In this document: positions 1-9,432 of the stretch, in pieces
Numbering within the stretch: position 1 is the first letter of the stretch
Layout: each line of letters begins with the position of its first letter
NCBI RefSeq assembly: GCF_013705725.1
Contig: NZ_CP055481.1
Span: forward strand, 6,262,001-6,326,000
Source: Klebsiella sp. RHBSTW-00484
GTDB taxonomy: Bacteria; Pseudomonadota; Gammaproteobacteria; Enterobacterales; Enterobacteriaceae
Length of the DNA stretch: 64,000 bases
Direction of reading: 5' to 3'
Position numbers and translations under genes: made by a program
Notes under the pieces: model-generated
Database searches by the model: none
Told to the model about the DNA's origin: nothing
What the model saw: only the letters and a program-made list of their open reading frames with translations

Positions 1-1082
1 TCCGTGTAAGCGTTGGTGACGGGCATGTCCGTCTCGAAGTAGGTCATGGTCTCTTCGCGCCAGTTTCCCACTGCCCTGACCAGATCGCTCCAGACTTCCT
101 TTTGGCCCTTCGGGATGGTGGCTATCCACTCGTCCAGGGCGGCTTCTGCCTGGAGCCGTGTGGTGGCGTCCCAGATGCCGTAGAAGCGCTCCTTGTGCTC
201 GTAGGCGGCCAGCAGTTGCGGGAACGCGCCTGTCCAGGTCTCCATGATGAGGCGCTCCCGGTCTGAGACTTCGTGAGCGCGTTTCAGCAGGATTTTCCGG
301 TCTCCCTTGAGAGTCCGGCTCTGGGACGGTTTCAGCTCCTTTCTGAGGCCCTTGCGCACTCTCTCTAGGGCATCGTTGGCCATGCGCACCACATGGAACT
401 TATCGACCACGATACGGGCCTGGGGCAGCACAGCCTTGACCGCTGCCCGGTAGGGGTTCCACATGTCCATGCTGACGATCTCGACCTTCTGCCGGTCTTT
501 CAGCTTCATCAGGTAGTTGGTCACCACGTCCTGGCGGCGGGTGGCCAGCAGGTCGAGCAGGGTTCGCTCCTCAATGTTGGTCAGAATGCAGCGGTAGCGC
601 TTGTTCAGGTATAGCTCGTCAATGCCCAGGATGCGGGGCGTCTCGAAGCGGTGCCAGCGCCCCAGGAACTCGGCGCGGGCGTTGAAGATGTCGCGCACCG
701 TCTTCTCGTCCAGGCCGGTCTGTGCCGCCACAAAGGTGTAGGGGTGGTTGAAGGATTCCTTCTCCACGTACTCATGCAGCCGCAGTGTCATACGGAATCC
801 GTCCACCATCTCCGGTAGCTGGGGCCTGAATGTTGTCTTGCAGGCCCGGCAGGTGTATCGGCGGCGGACCACCCAGAGAGTGACCCGCTTGCCGTGGATG
901 GGCAGATCACGATAGGGAACGTCACGCTTGCCGAACCGTACGAACTCACCCTGCACGCCGCATTCCTCGCAGGCGATGGGATCGGGCACGTCCACCTGGA
1001 AGTGCATTTCGTCGTCGGTTGATTTGCAGCCCAGTACTTGGTATTGCGGCAGGTGAAGGATGTTGTCGGGAAGTTCGGTCAT
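1..1082 (-). CDS. tnpA: ISL3-family transposase, C-terminus cut by window edge
   Basis: An open frame runs without a stop from an ATG at 1080-1082 to the left edge, about 360 codons. The protein begins MTELPDNILHLPQYQVLG and has an N-terminal zinc-finger-like region with CEECG and CRACK cysteine pairs, as in ISL3 transposases. The DDE acidic residues are recognisable in GIDELY and SMDMW, and a glutamate probably lies just past the edge. It catalyses movement of the whole element, including the lspA, efflux and regulator genes upstream of it on the same strand. Only 21 bp separate its start from the lspA-like stop, so these genes may be cotranscribed. Confidence 0.9.
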   Translation of the reverse strand, partial: MTELPDNILHLPQYQVLGCKSTDDEMHFQVDVPDPIACEECGVQGEFVRFGKRDVPYRDLPIHGKRVTLWVVRRRYTCRACKTTFRPQLPEMVDGFRMTLRLHEYVEKESFNHPYTFVAAQTGLDEKTVRDIFNARAEFLGRWHRFETPRILGIDELYLNKRYRCILTNIEERTLLDLLATRRQDVVTNYLMKLKDRQKVEIVSMDMWNPYRAAVKAVLPQARIVVDKFHVVRMANDALERVRKGLRKELKPSQSRTLKGDRKILLKRAHEVSDRERLIMETWTGAFPQLLAAYEHKERFYGIWDATTRLQAEAALDEWIATIPKGQKEVWSDLVRAVGNWREETMTYFETDMPVTNAYT

Positions 1083-1103
1083 GGTGTTGTATAGGCGTAG
1101 GTG

Positions 1104-1616
1104 TCAGTCAGATCCATCCGACTCGGCATTGGTGTTTGCTTTTTTACCCAACAAGCTGCTGGAAACGAAAAGTAAGGCACCGAGGACAATTGCAATATCA
1201 GCCAGGTTGAAGGCCGGCCAATGCCAGTCTCGCCAATAGAAATCAAAGGAATCCACAACATAGCCGCGAAAGACCCGGTCAATCAGGTTGCCCATGGCGC
1301 CACCGAGGATAAGACTGTAAGCGATGGCTTCTCCTTTATGACGATTTTCAAGGATCAGCTTGATCAGAAAAATCGAGACCACTACCGCGATTCCGATAAA
1401 AAAGTAGCGCTGCCAGCCTCCACCATTCGCAAAAAGACTGAATGCGGCACCGGTGTTCCATAGGTGCACCCAGTTAAAGAACGGGGTCACCGAAACATAC
1501 TCGCCATAGGCCATTGATTGCTGCACCAGCCACTTTACAGCCTGATCAGACGCTGCCAGCAGGCCCGATATGGACAATAGGGCATACGGCGAGAGCTTTT
1601 TGCCAATAATGAGCAT
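1104..1616 (-). CDS. lspA: lipoprotein signal peptidase (LspA-like) carried by the transposon
   Basis: A 170-residue inner-membrane aspartic protease of the signal peptidase II family, which cleaves prolipoprotein signal peptides before the lipidated cysteine. Four hydrophobic segments are visible at about residues 11-30, 70-90, 97-112 and 138-155. The family's catalytic aspartates appear as D122 (in GYVVDSFDFYW) and D140 (in FNLADIAI), next to NLIDR at 110-114. This is not the host's ileS-linked housekeeping copy, since it sits inside the ISL3 element between the transposase and a metal exporter. The start lies 3 bp after the exporter's stop, suggesting translational coupling. Why such transposons carry lspA is not settled. 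Confidence 0.9.
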   Translation of the reverse strand: MLIIGKKLSPYALLSISGLLAASDQAVKWLVQQSMAYGEYVSVTPFFNWVHLWNTGAAFSLFANGGGWQRYFFIGIAVVVSIFLIKLILENRHKGEAIAYSLILGGAMGNLIDRVFRGYVVDSFDFYWRDWHWPAFNLADIAIVLGALLFVSSSLLGKKANTNAESDGSD

Positions 1617-1619
1617 TAT

Positions 1620-2516
1620 TTAACCCTTCAACGCCAAAATGCGTCTGGCACCGTTAAGTACAATGCCCCCCGCGATGGTGCCGATAATCAGATCCGGATA
1701 ATTGGAACCGGTCCACGCGACCAGGGCGCCGGCGGTGATGACCCCCAGGTTGATCACCACGTCGTTGGCCGAGAATATCCAGCTTGCCTTCATGTGCGCC
1801 CCGCCTTCCCGATGTTTGGATATGAGCAGCAGACAACTGGTATTGGCAATCAATGCGACGAATGCGATAGCCATCATCACCAGCGATTCAGGCTCACTAC
1901 CGAATACAAAGCGTCTCACCACCTCTACGAGCACGCCCACAGCCAAGATCAGTTGCAGTACACCAGCAAGATGCGCGGCACGTACCTGCATTTTCACGCT
2001 ATGTCCAACCGCATAAAGGGCAAGCCCGTACACCGCCGCATCGGCAAAATTGTCCAGGGATTCTCCAATCAGGCCGGTGGACCGGGCGATCAGACCGGCA
2101 GTCATTTCCACCACGAACAGAAGTGCATTGATGCCGAGCAACCAGCGCAGGGTCCCGGATTCTTGCTTAGCAGAAGCTGCCGAAAACTCGGCGGCCTTGA
2201 TGGTCTCCGGATTTGCAGCGACGGTTTCCTGAAGCGAGGCGCCTAGCCCCAAGGTCTTCAGTTTCGAGGTGACGGGCTCGACCTCGCCGTCATGCACGAC
2301 CTTCAGCCGGCGGTTCGACAAGTCGAAGGACAGCGCCCGAATCTCCTCAAAGCCGTTCAGGGCTAGGCGAATCATTCGTTCTTCTGATGGACAGTCCATC
2401 TTCGGCACGGCATAAACACTGACCCATCTCCCTGGCGCCTCGGAGGAGGCCTGTATATCGGTATCCGCTGCGGACGTTGCATCACCGCCACAGGCGCCAC
2501 CACAGGATTTGCTCAT
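1620..2516 (-). CDS. cation diffusion facilitator (CzcD-like) metal exporter
   Basis: A 298-residue inner-membrane transporter expected to export divalent metals such as Zn, Cd or Co by proton antiport. The N-terminal third is soluble and resembles a heavy-metal-associated domain: it has a Cys-rich start (CGGACGG) and VPKMDCPSEE, where only one cysteine of a CxxC pair remains. Six membrane segments follow. The paired polar motifs expected in TM2 and TM5 are read as DNFADAA and ANDVVIN, in place of the usual HxxxD. I chose ATG 2516 over an upstream one because a GTGGAG ribosome site lies 7 bases before it. It is divergent from the MerR gene, which probably controls it. Confidence 0.85.
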   Translation of the reverse strand: MSKSCGGACGGDATSAADTDIQASSEAPGRWVSVYAVPKMDCPSEERMIRLALNGFEEIRALSFDLSNRRLKVVHDGEVEPVTSKLKTLGLGASLQETVAANPETIKAAEFSAASAKQESGTLRWLLGINALLFVVEMTAGLIARSTGLIGESLDNFADAAVYGLALYAVGHSVKMQVRAAHLAGVLQLILAVGVLVEVVRRFVFGSEPESLVMMAIAFVALIANTSCLLLISKHREGGAHMKASWIFSANDVVINLGVITAGALVAWTGSNYPDLIIGTIAGGIVLNGARRILALKG

Positions 2517-2549
2517 GATACGACTCCACTTGAACAATGTTGTGGTACC

Positions 2550-2580
2550 ATTTTAAACTATAAAGCTACTATAAGGTCAA
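2550..2580 (-). promoter_or_regulatory. MerR-type promoter/operator of the metal exporter
   Basis: On the minus strand a TTGACC -35 box (2575-2580) and a TAAAAT -10 box (2550-2555) are separated by 19 bases. Overlong spacers of 19-20 bp are the signature of promoters untwisted by MerR-family activators. The spacer holds repeated CTATA/TATAG motifs that could be the operator. It lies between the exporter and the MerR gene. The boxes are seen in the sequence; control by the neighbouring regulator is inferred. Confidence 0.6.
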
Positions 2581-2611
2581 TAGAGTAAAGAATCCGTTGG
2601 GGAGGAGGCTG

Positions 2612-3019
2612 ATGCGCATTGGTCAGTTGGCGCAGTTGGTAGGGGTCGAAACACAGACGATCCGCTTCTATGAACAGCAGGGCTTGTTGCCGCCGCCTGA
2701 TCGGCAGGACAACGGTTACCGTGTCTATACCGAGAAGCATGGTGAGGGGCTGGCCTTCATCCGTCGCTGCAGAATCCTGGGCCTGTCACTGGCTGAGATT
2801 CACGAACTACAGAGCTATCAGGACGACCCTCATCAGCCTTGTACCGCCGTCAACGCCTTGCTCGATGATCACATCTCTCATGTGCGGTCGCAGATAACCG
2901 CTCTGCAAGCGCTTGAGAAACAACTCGTTTCACTGAGAGCGAGTTGCAACGATGACCGGGAAGTTGAGGCGTGTGGGGTTCTTGCTGGAATTAGCGAAGG
3001 AAACATGCACCAGCAGTAG
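2612..3019 (+). CDS. MerR-family metal-responsive regulator (CadR/PbrR type)
   Basis: A 135-residue protein with an N-terminal winged-helix DNA-binding domain (MRIGQLAQLVGVETQTIRFY), a long dimerisation helix (about 82-112) and a short C-terminal metal-binding tail. Cysteines at 77, 112 and 121 match the three-cysteine pattern I know from CadR and PbrR (77, 112, 119), pointing to Cd, Pb or Zn sensing. ATG 2612 is preceded by a strong GGAGGAGG at 2601-2608, so this start is preferred over an in-frame upstream codon. It is divergent from the CDF exporter and is its likely activator. It ends about 60 bp before the terminal repeat. Confidence 0.85.
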   Translation: MRIGQLAQLVGVETQTIRFYEQQGLLPPPDRQDNGYRVYTEKHGEGLAFIRRCRILGLSLAEIHELQSYQDDPHQPCTAVNALLDDHISHVRSQITALQALEKQLVSLRASCNDDREVEACGVLAGISEGNMHQQ

Positions 3020-3081
3020 GTGAAGCATCAACCAGATAATCCGATGAGATGCCGGTCTGTCTCACTCTCATGCAAAGGTAA

Positions 3082-3106
3082 GATCAACCATTTAATCCGC
3101 TTACCC
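3082..3106 (-). repeat. right terminal inverted repeat of the ISL3 element
   Basis: The 25 bases read on the minus strand as GGGTAAGCGGATTAAATGG followed by TTGATC. The GGG outer end is typical of ISL3 terminal repeats. The host hsrA frame starts immediately at 3107. The left partner is outside the window. Confidence 0.7.
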
Positions 3107-4007
3107 GATTTTTCTAATTAATATTCCCATCGGCATTATCGGGATTGTGTACGCCCGTAAATATATGCCGGACTTCACTACGCCCCGGCGCCGTTTTGAC
3201 GCGCTCGGCTTTCTGCTGTTCGGATTAAGTCTGGTACTATTTTCCAGCGGAATCGAACTGTTTGGTGAGAAGATCGTCGCGACATGGATTGCTCTATCCA
3301 TCATTGCTCTGAGCATTGTTATGCTGTTGGCGTATATTCGCCACGCTCGCCGTCATCCTACGCCGCTCATTTCGCTTTCTTTATTTAAGACGCATACTTT
3401 TTCAGTGGGAATCGCGGGAAATCTGGCAACTCGCCTGGGCACCGGCTGCGTCCCGTTCCTGATGCCTCTGATGCTACAAGTGGGCTTTGGTTATCCGGCG
3501 ATAATCGCAGGCTGCATAATTGCACCGACAGCTATCGGTTCGATTATTGCCAAATCGACCGTTACCCAAATTCTACGCTGGTTTGGCTATCGAAAAACGC
3601 TGGTTGGGGTCACGATATTTATCGGTCTGATGATCGCCCAATTTTCACTGCAGTCTCCGGATATGTCGATTTGGGTACTGCTGTTGCCGCTATTTGTATT
3701 GGGGATGGCGATGTCCACCCAGTTCACATCAATGAACACCATCACGCTCGCAGATTTGACCGATGAAAATGCCAGTAGCGGCAACAGCATGCTGGCCGTC
3801 ACCCAGCAGTTATCTATCAGCCTCGGGGTCGCCATTAGTGCGGCAGTGCTGCGCTTTTATGAAGGGTTCGATAGTGTAAATACCATCGAGCAGTTTCACT
3901 ACACCTTTATAACCATGGGAGCAATCACCGTGGTATCAGCGCTAGTATTTGCTTTATTGAAAGCGAAAGATGGCCGCAACCTGATTAAGGAGCGGCACAA
4001 GCATTAA
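3107..4007 (+). pseudogene. hsrA: hsrA (MFS transporter), 3' part, interrupted by the ISL3 element
   Basis: An open frame continues directly from the transposon end, reading [21 protein letters not shown] and then about 285 residues of a DHA2-type 14-TM major facilitator. HsrA is about 475 residues in E. coli, so roughly the N-terminal third to two fifths is separated on the far side of the insertion. The position, convergent with rbsR, matches E. coli hsrA (formerly yieO), a putative multidrug exporter reported to affect homocysteine resistance. A GTG at 3147 could allow spurious translation but has no convincing ribosome site. Its TAA overlaps the rbsR stop, so the two genes share TTAA at 4004-4007. 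The protein is presumed inactive. Confidence 0.85.
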
Positions 4008-4996
4008 GCAGAGCCACGCACGACCAGTTCTGGAGTCAGCTGAACGCGTTGTTGTTTTTGTCCTGGGTCAGCCATTCGGTGGATGAGTACATCGATGGCC
4101 AGCTCGCCCAGTTCATCTTTCGGCTGATGAATGGTCGTCAGCGGCGGCGTCATATAGCGAGCCAGCTCAATGTCGTCATAACCCACCAGCGCCATATCCT
4201 GCGGAATGCGCAATCCACTCTGATAAAGCGCCTGATAAGCACCAACCGCCATCGCGTCGTTACCGACAAACACCGCCTGCGGCAGCTTGGGGAGTACTAA
4301 CAGCTTTTCCATTGCGCTAAATCCGCCGCCAAACTCAAAATCGCTGCTAATAACGTATCCTTCAGGTACTGCCAGCCCGGCACGAGCCATTGCAGCATGA
4401 TATCCCTCAAGACGCAGTCGCGAAGGGGTTTTATCCAGCGGGCCCGCGATGCAGGCAATCCGCGTATGGCCTTGATCGATGAGGTACTGCGTCGCTATAT
4501 CGCCACCCAACAAAGAGTTATCCTGGATCAGGTCACTATCGCCATCGAACGGTGCCCAATCCATCATCACCGTCGGTACGGAAGGGTAGCGCTGCATGAT
4601 TTCCGGCGAAGGCTGGTGAGTTTCAGTACACAGCAGCAACAAACCATCGACGCGCTTTTGCATCAGCGTCTCCAGATTACGGTTCATTCGCTGTTCATCG
4701 CCTTCGGTGTTACACAGCACCAGGCTATAACCGCGTTCAAAACAGCTACGCTCCACACCACGTACCAGCTCCGAGTAAAACGGATTGGTACTGGCGGTAA
4801 TGAGCATGCCAATAGTACGGGTTTGGTTTAATTTAAGACTACGCGCCAGTGCAGATGGCGCGTAATTCAGGCTCTTAATCGCGGCGTCGACTTTAGCGGT
4901 AATGGCTTCGCTAACGAAGCGATCCTTGTTGATGACATGAGAAACCGTCGAAGTGGAAACGCCCGCTATGCGGGCTACATCCTTCATGGTGGCCAA
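4004..4996 (-). CDS. rbsR: ribose operon repressor RbsR
   Basis: A 330-residue LacI-family repressor, the same length as in E. coli. The N-terminal helix-turn-helix reads [20 protein letters not shown] and is followed by a hinge helix and a periplasmic-binding-protein-like domain that senses ribose. It should bind the two palindromic operators upstream of rbsD and release them when ribose is present. Its start lies 3 bp after the rbsK stop, so it is the last gene of the rbsDACBKR unit and is autoregulated through that promoter. Near-complete agreement with E. coli RbsR leaves little doubt. Confidence 0.98.
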   Translation of the reverse strand: MATMKDVARIAGVSTSTVSHVINKDRFVSEAITAKVDAAIKSLNYAPSALARSLKLNQTRTIGMLITASTNPFYSELVRGVERSCFERGYSLVLCNTEGDEQRMNRNLETLMQKRVDGLLLLCTETHQPSPEIMQRYPSVPTVMMDWAPFDGDSDLIQDNSLLGGDIATQYLIDQGHTRIACIAGPLDKTPSRLRLEGYHAAMARAGLAVPEGYVISSDFEFGGGFSAMEKLLVLPKLPQAVFVGNDAMAVGAYQALYQSGLRIPQDMALVGYDDIELARYMTPPLTTIHQPKDELGELAIDVLIHRMADPGQKQQRVQLTPELVVRGSA

Positions 4997-4999
4997 GCG

Positions 5000-5929
5000 T
5001 TACCCCTGTTGACGTAAAAATTCATCTATTTCTTTTCGCCATGGCACGGAGGGCTGAGCACCTTTACGGGTGACGGCGATAGCCGCGGCAGCATGGGCAA
5101 AACGAATCGCCTCAGCCAGTGCGGTACCTTCAAGCAGCGCGGTGACCAGCGCCCCATTAAAGGTGTCTCCGGCGGCAATAGTATCAACGGCCTGCACTTT
5201 AAAACCGGGAACACGATGACCGTTGCCTTTGAGACTAGCCCATACACCACGGCTGCCGAGGGTAATAATCACCGCACCAATACCTTTATCATGGAGCACG
5301 TTAGCTGCTTTTGCCGCATCATCGTCATTTTCCACTCGAACGCCGGTCAGTTTTTCCGCTTCGGTTTCGTTCGGGGTAATGATATCCACCAGCGCTAACA
5401 GTTCATCCGGCAACTCTCGTGCTGGAGCAGGATTGAGTATCACTGCAGTTTGACTCTGGTGAGCAATTTTCGCCGCCGCCAGTACGCTTTCTAACGGCGA
5501 TTCCAGCTGCATTAGTAGCGCCTGCGCGCTGGCGATACGATCTTTTTCAGCTTCAACCTGCGTAACGGAAAGGGCGGCGTTAGCTCCAGCATGAATACCA
5601 ATAGTATTCTCACCTTCAGCGTTCACAAAAATCAGCGCCACGCCGGTTGATTCCCCGGCAACAGCCCTTACCGGCGCAACGTCGATATTATCGCTTTCCA
5701 GCTGGCGACGAACGCGTTCACCAATATCGTCATCACCGGTACAGGCGATAAAAGAGATATTTGCCCCGCTGCGCCCGGCAGCAACGGCCTGATTTGCGCC
5801 CTTACCGCCGAAAGCGACCTGATAGTGATGACCGGTGACGGTTTCACCAGGCGTAGGGAAGGAGTCGAGGTTAAGGATGTGATCGGCATTGATACTACCA
5901 AGGACGACAAGTTTGCCTGCGGTTTTCAT
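5000..5929 (-). CDS. rbsK: ribokinase
   Basis: A 309-residue PfkB-family sugar kinase that phosphorylates cytoplasmic ribose to ribose 5-phosphate with ATP, feeding the pentose phosphate pathway. Visible signatures are the N-terminal GSINADHIL segment with GGKGANQAVAAGR at about 40-52, and the C-terminal PfkB motif DTIAAGDTFNGAL with the catalytic Asp in AAGDTF. The open frame extends 15 codons further upstream, but ATG 5929 matches E. coli length and has GGGAAT before it. About 100 bp with a strong hairpin separate it from rbsB, whereas it nearly abuts rbsR. Confidence 0.97.
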   Translation of the reverse strand: MKTAGKLVVLGSINADHILNLDSFPTPGETVTGHHYQVAFGGKGANQAVAAGRSGANISFIACTGDDDIGERVRRQLESDNIDVAPVRAVAGESTGVALIFVNAEGENTIGIHAGANAALSVTQVEAEKDRIASAQALLMQLESPLESVLAAAKIAHQSQTAVILNPAPARELPDELLALVDIITPNETEAEKLTGVRVENDDDAAKAANVLHDKGIGAVIITLGSRGVWASLKGNGHRVPGFKVQAVDTIAAGDTFNGALVTALLEGTALAEAIRFAHAAAAIAVTRKGAQPSVPWRKEIDEFLRQQG

Positions 5930-5947
5930 AATCAATATTCCCGGAAA

Positions 5948-5973
5948 GCGCGCCACCGGAACCCGGTGGCGCA
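5948..5973 (-). other. strong hairpin between rbsB and rbsK
   Basis: A perfect 10-bp stem (GCGCCACCGG at 5950-5959 with CCGGTGGCGC at 5963-5972) and a 3-base loop, without a U-tract. It probably stabilises the upstream rbsDACB transcript end and lowers expression of rbsK and rbsR relative to rbsB, as intercistronic hairpins commonly do. The rest of the 100-bp gap shows no gene. Confidence 0.6.
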
Positions 5974-6030
5974 TGCCCTGCTTTTCTTTATTATGTTGAC
6001 CCTCGGACCGTTGCCAGTCCGAATCACATA

Positions 6031-6921
6031 TTATTGCTTAATGACCAGTTTCAACTCAACCGGATAGCTGGTATCCACTTTTTCGCCCTTCAGCACTTTA
6101 TCAGCGGTCTCAACGCCTTTCACGCCAATCTGCTCCGGAAGCTGGGCGACGGTCGCAGCCAGTTTGCCACTGTTTACTGCTTTTTCGCCATCCGGAGTGC
6201 CGTCAAATCCAACCACCATCACATCAGATTTACCTGCGGTTTGCAGAGCGCGCAGCGCACCCAGCGCCATTTCATCGTTCTGGGCAAATACGGCCTGTAC
6301 ATCAGGATGCGCCGTCAGCAGGTTCTGCATGACGTTCAAGCCCTTAGTGCGGTCGAAATCTGCCGGCTGGCTAGCCAGTACGTTAAATTTATGCGCCGCA
6401 ACGGCTTGTTGAAAACCTTCGCCACGCTCACGCGCCGCAGAAGTCCCTGCAATTCCCTGTAGTTCAATGATCTTCGCACTTTCGCCGACTTTCTTGGCAA
6501 TATAGTCACCGGCCATCTTGCCGCCCAGAACGTTATCAGAAGCAATATGGCTTACCACTTCGCCTTTTGAGGCCTGGCGGTCAAGGGTAATAACCGGAAT
6601 TTTTGCCTGATTCGCCAGCTTCACAGCATTACCTACTGCGTCAGAGTCGGTTGGGTTGATCAGCAGCAGTTTGGCTCCGCGAACGGTTAAGTCCTGAACG
6701 TTAGCCAGTTCTTTCGCAGGGTTGTTCTGTGAATCCAGCACCACCAGGTTATAGCCGAGTTTATCTGCTTCTTTTTGCGCACCATCCTTCAGAGAGACAA
6801 AGAACGGATTGTTAAGCGTAGAGATAACCAGAGCGATAGTGTCTTTTGCCATCGCGTTTGCGCTTACGGTTGCGCTTAAAGCTACAGCAGAGATCAGGGT
6901 CGCCAGTTTTTTCATATTCAT
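6031..6921 (-). CDS. rbsB: ribose ABC transporter, periplasmic binding protein RbsB
   Basis: A 296-residue secreted protein with a Sec signal peptide ([20 protein letters not shown], cleavage after ANAMA). The mature part starts [16 protein letters not shown], as in E. coli RbsB. It captures D-ribose in the periplasm and delivers it to the RbsC permease; in enterics it is also the ligand presenter for the Trg chemoreceptor. Ligand-contact segments such as [14 protein letters not shown] and [13 protein letters not shown] are conserved. It follows rbsC by 27 bp. Confidence 0.98.
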   Translation of the reverse strand: MNMKKLATLISAVALSATVSANAMAKDTIALVISTLNNPFFVSLKDGAQKEADKLGYNLVVLDSQNNPAKELANVQDLTVRGAKLLLINPTDSDAVGNAVKLANQAKIPVITLDRQASKGEVVSHIASDNVLGGKMAGDYIAKKVGESAKIIELQGIAGTSAARERGEGFQQAVAAHKFNVLASQPADFDRTKGLNVMQNLLTAHPDVQAVFAQNDEMALGALRALQTAGKSDVMVVGFDGTPDGEKAVNSGKLAATVAQLPEQIGVKGVETADKVLKGEKVDTSYPVELKLVIKQ

Positions 6922-6948
6922 AGTTAAGATGTCCTGTAGAGTTCTCAG

Positions 6949-7914
6949 TTACTGCTTCTTGTTATCTACCAGTACCGCCAGCAAAATAACCACCGCTTTC
7001 ACGATCATCTGGTAATAGGATGAAACGCCTAATAAATTCAAACCGTTGTTCAGGAAGCCAAGGATCAAAGCACCAATCAACGTACCGACAATACGACCTT
7101 TACCACCCGCCAGGCTGGTGCCACCAAGCACAACCGCAGCAATAGCATCCAGTTCATAACCGGTGCCTGCCGTTGGCTGTGCGGAAGAGAGACGCGCGAC
7201 CTCAATAATCCCGGCCAGCGAAGCCAGCATGCCGCACAAAGAATAGACAATGATTTTAACTTTATTGACGCTGATGCCAGAAAGACGGGTTGCCGCTTCG
7301 TTACCACCCAGCGCATAGATATAACGACCCAAACGGGTATGGTGCAGCATGTACCACGCGGCCAGGAAGACAATCGCCATAATCCACACCGGGGTTGGGA
7401 TCCCCAGCGGGCGACCAATCCCGAACCAGCCAAACAGATCGGCATTGTCGGTAAAGCCAGTATTTACCGGGCTACCGTTGGTATAAACCATGGTCACACC
7501 GCGTAGCAGCAGCATCATTACCAGGGTAGCGATAAATGCCTGCACGCGCCCTTTTGCCACAATTACGCCTGTAACCGCGCCGATTGCCGCACCTAATGCC
7601 AGCGCAGCGGCAACGGCCACCAGCGCGTTAACCTCAATTCCGACAATTGAAGCGGCGACCGCGCCAGTCAGCGCCAGAAGGGAACCTACGGACAGGTCGA
7701 TACCCGACGTCAGGATAACCAGCGTCATCCCTACCGCCATGATGGCGTTAACTGAAGTCTGTTGCAGAATATTGAACAGGTTATTCACGGTAAAAAAGTT
7801 GGGGCTCATGGTAGAGACAACCGCAATCAGCACCAGTAGGGCAATCAGCGATTTTTGCTCCATCAACCACGCTTTGGTGAAGTAGCGGCGACCAGAAACA
7901 GTCGGGTTATTCAT
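6949..7914 (-). CDS. rbsC: ribose ABC transporter, permease RbsC
   Basis: A 321-residue integral membrane protein with about ten hydrophobic segments, forming the homodimeric channel of the ribose importer in the inner membrane. It carries the BPD_transp_2-type signature of this subfamily in the segment GYELDAIAAVVLGGTSLAGGKG, the loop that contacts the ATPase (interrupted here only by my memory of the family, not by the sequence). Its start is 5 bp after the rbsA stop, indicating coupled translation. Length and sequence agree with E. coli RbsC. Confidence 0.97.
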   Translation of the reverse strand: MNNPTVSGRRYFTKAWLMEQKSLIALLVLIAVVSTMSPNFFTVNNLFNILQQTSVNAIMAVGMTLVILTSGIDLSVGSLLALTGAVAASIVGIEVNALVAVAAALALGAAIGAVTGVIVAKGRVQAFIATLVMMLLLRGVTMVYTNGSPVNTGFTDNADLFGWFGIGRPLGIPTPVWIMAIVFLAAWYMLHHTRLGRYIYALGGNEAATRLSGISVNKVKIIVYSLCGMLASLAGIIEVARLSSAQPTAGTGYELDAIAAVVLGGTSLAGGKGRIVGTLIGALILGFLNNGLNLLGVSSYYQMIVKAVVILLAVLVDNKKQ

Positions 7915-7919
7915 CTTTT

Positions 7920-9425
7920 TTACTCCTGATTCACGCGGTTAAGCTTGCCCACAGCGGCAGCCATCAATACTTCCTGGGTGGCCTGCTCGCGTGTGAATTC
8001 ACCGCCGAGATGCCCTTCATGCATCACCATGATGCGATCGCTCATGCCCAACACTTCTGGCATCTCAGAAGAGACCAGAATGATGCTCAGACCATCGGCT
8101 TTAAATTGGTTGATCAGTTGGTAGATCTCTTTCTTCGCCCCAACGTCCACGCCGCGGGTTGGTTCATCAAGGATCAGCACTTTTGGCCGAGTCATCAGCC
8201 CGCGGGCAATCGCCACCTTCTGTTGGTTACCGCCGGAAAGTAGCCCAATGGCCTGCTCCATAGACGGCGTCTTCACATTAAACAGGCGGATAAAATCGCT
8301 GACCGCCTGCTGTTCATCTTTATGCTTGAGGCTGCCGCCGCTGCGGCTGAAATAACGCAGTGCAGTCAGCGACATATTTTCTTTGACCGACATACCGAGC
8401 ACTAAACCATCGCGTTTACGGTCTTCAGAGATATAAACGATGCCGTTTGCCAGGCCATCCTGCGGAGAACGCGTCACCACTTCATGACCATCAAGGGTGA
8501 CGTAGCCACTGGTGCGCGGCAGCGCACCGTATAGCACTTTCATCAGTTCCGTACGCCCTGCGCCCATCAGCCCAGCGACGCCAAGAATTTCGCCTTTACG
8601 CAGGGTAAAAGAGACGTTCTCCACGCCCGGCCCACACAGCGCATCCACCTTCAGACGGATATCGCCCGGCGCTTTATCAATGCGCGGGTACTGATCTTCG
8701 AGCTTACGTCCCACCATCATTTCAATCAGCAGATCTTCATCAAGGCTGGCGACTTCACGCTCGGCAATGAACTGGCCGTCACGGAAGACCGTCACGTCAT
8801 CGCAAATTTCGAAGATCTCTTTCATACGGTGGGAGATATAAACAATGCCGCGCCCTTGCGATTTCAGCTCGCGGATGACGCGAAACAGGGATTCGGTTTC
8901 GGTATCGGTCAGTGCATCGGTCGGTTCATCCATAATGATGACTTTCGACTCGAAGCTCAGCACTTTAGCGATTTCGACCATCTGCTGATCGCCGATCGAC
9001 AGATCGCCCACCAGCTTTTGGCTATTGAAGCGTAAATTCAGCTTCAATAGCAGGACATCGGCTTCGGCATACATCTTCTTCCAGTCGATTTTGCCAAAGC
9101 GATTCACAAACTCACGGCCGAGAAAGATGTTCTCTGCAATCGTCAGCTGCGGGATCAGGTTCAGCTCCTGGTGGATGATGCCGATACCGGCTTCCTGGGA
9201 GGATTTCGGGCCGGTGAAGGTGGTTTCTTTACCCAGCCATAATAATGAACCGGCGTCACGGGCATAAATCCCGGTCAGCACCTTCATCATGGTGGATTTG
9301 CCTGCGCCGTTTTCGCCCACCAGCGCCATGACGCGCCCAGAGTAGACATTTAACGCAGCACCGGAGAGCGCCTTCACGCCCGGGAACGATTTATCGATCC
9401 CTTTGAGTTGTAAGAGTGCGTCCAT
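7920..9425 (-). CDS. rbsA: ribose ABC transporter, ATPase RbsA
   Basis: A 501-residue cytoplasmic ATPase made of two fused ABC domains, as is usual for sugar importers of this class. The first domain has Walker [10 protein letters not shown] (about residues 37-45), signature [13 protein letters not shown] and Walker [12 protein letters not shown]. The second has a degenerate Walker A ([10 protein letters not shown]), signature [13 protein letters not shown] and Walker [14 protein letters not shown] 9425 gives [16 protein letters not shown], matching E. coli; the frame extends 15 codons upstream into the rbsD end but that start is unsupported. The rbsD stop is 7 bp upstream. Confidence 0.97.
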   Translation of the reverse strand: MDALLQLKGIDKSFPGVKALSGAALNVYSGRVMALVGENGAGKSTMMKVLTGIYARDAGSLLWLGKETTFTGPKSSQEAGIGIIHQELNLIPQLTIAENIFLGREFVNRFGKIDWKKMYAEADVLLLKLNLRFNSQKLVGDLSIGDQQMVEIAKVLSFESKVIIMDEPTDALTDTETESLFRVIRELKSQGRGIVYISHRMKEIFEICDDVTVFRDGQFIAEREVASLDEDLLIEMMVGRKLEDQYPRIDKAPGDIRLKVDALCGPGVENVSFTLRKGEILGVAGLMGAGRTELMKVLYGALPRTSGYVTLDGHEVVTRSPQDGLANGIVYISEDRKRDGLVLGMSVKENMSLTALRYFSRSGGSLKHKDEQQAVSDFIRLFNVKTPSMEQAIGLLSGGNQQKVAIARGLMTRPKVLILDEPTRGVDVGAKKEIYQLINQFKADGLSIILVSSEMPEVLGMSDRIMVMHEGHLGGEFTREQATQEVLMAAAVGKLNRVNQE

Positions 9426-9432
9426 GACGGCC

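Larger units (their letters stand above)
1..3106 (-). mobile_element. ISL3-family transposon of the ISPpu12 type (right part; left end outside window)
   Basis: The block carries, in order, an ISL3-type transposase, an lspA-like gene, a cation diffusion facilitator and a divergent MerR regulator. This is the cargo order I know from ISPpu12. The right end is visible as a terminal repeat at 3082-3106; read outward-in on the minus strand it starts GGGTAAGCGGATTAAATGG. The hsrA reading frame resumes directly after it. The eight AT-rich bases at 3107-3114 (gatttttc) could be one copy of the 8-bp target duplication typical of ISL3 elements; the other copy lies outside the window. The family call is from protein recognition and gene order, without a database search. 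Confidence 0.85.

Noticed and set aside
3147..4007. A complete 286-residue MFS transporter starting at GTG 3147
   Set aside because: The frame is open back to the transposon end with conserved hsrA residues before the GTG, so this is the 3' part of a split gene and not a shorter intact transporter.
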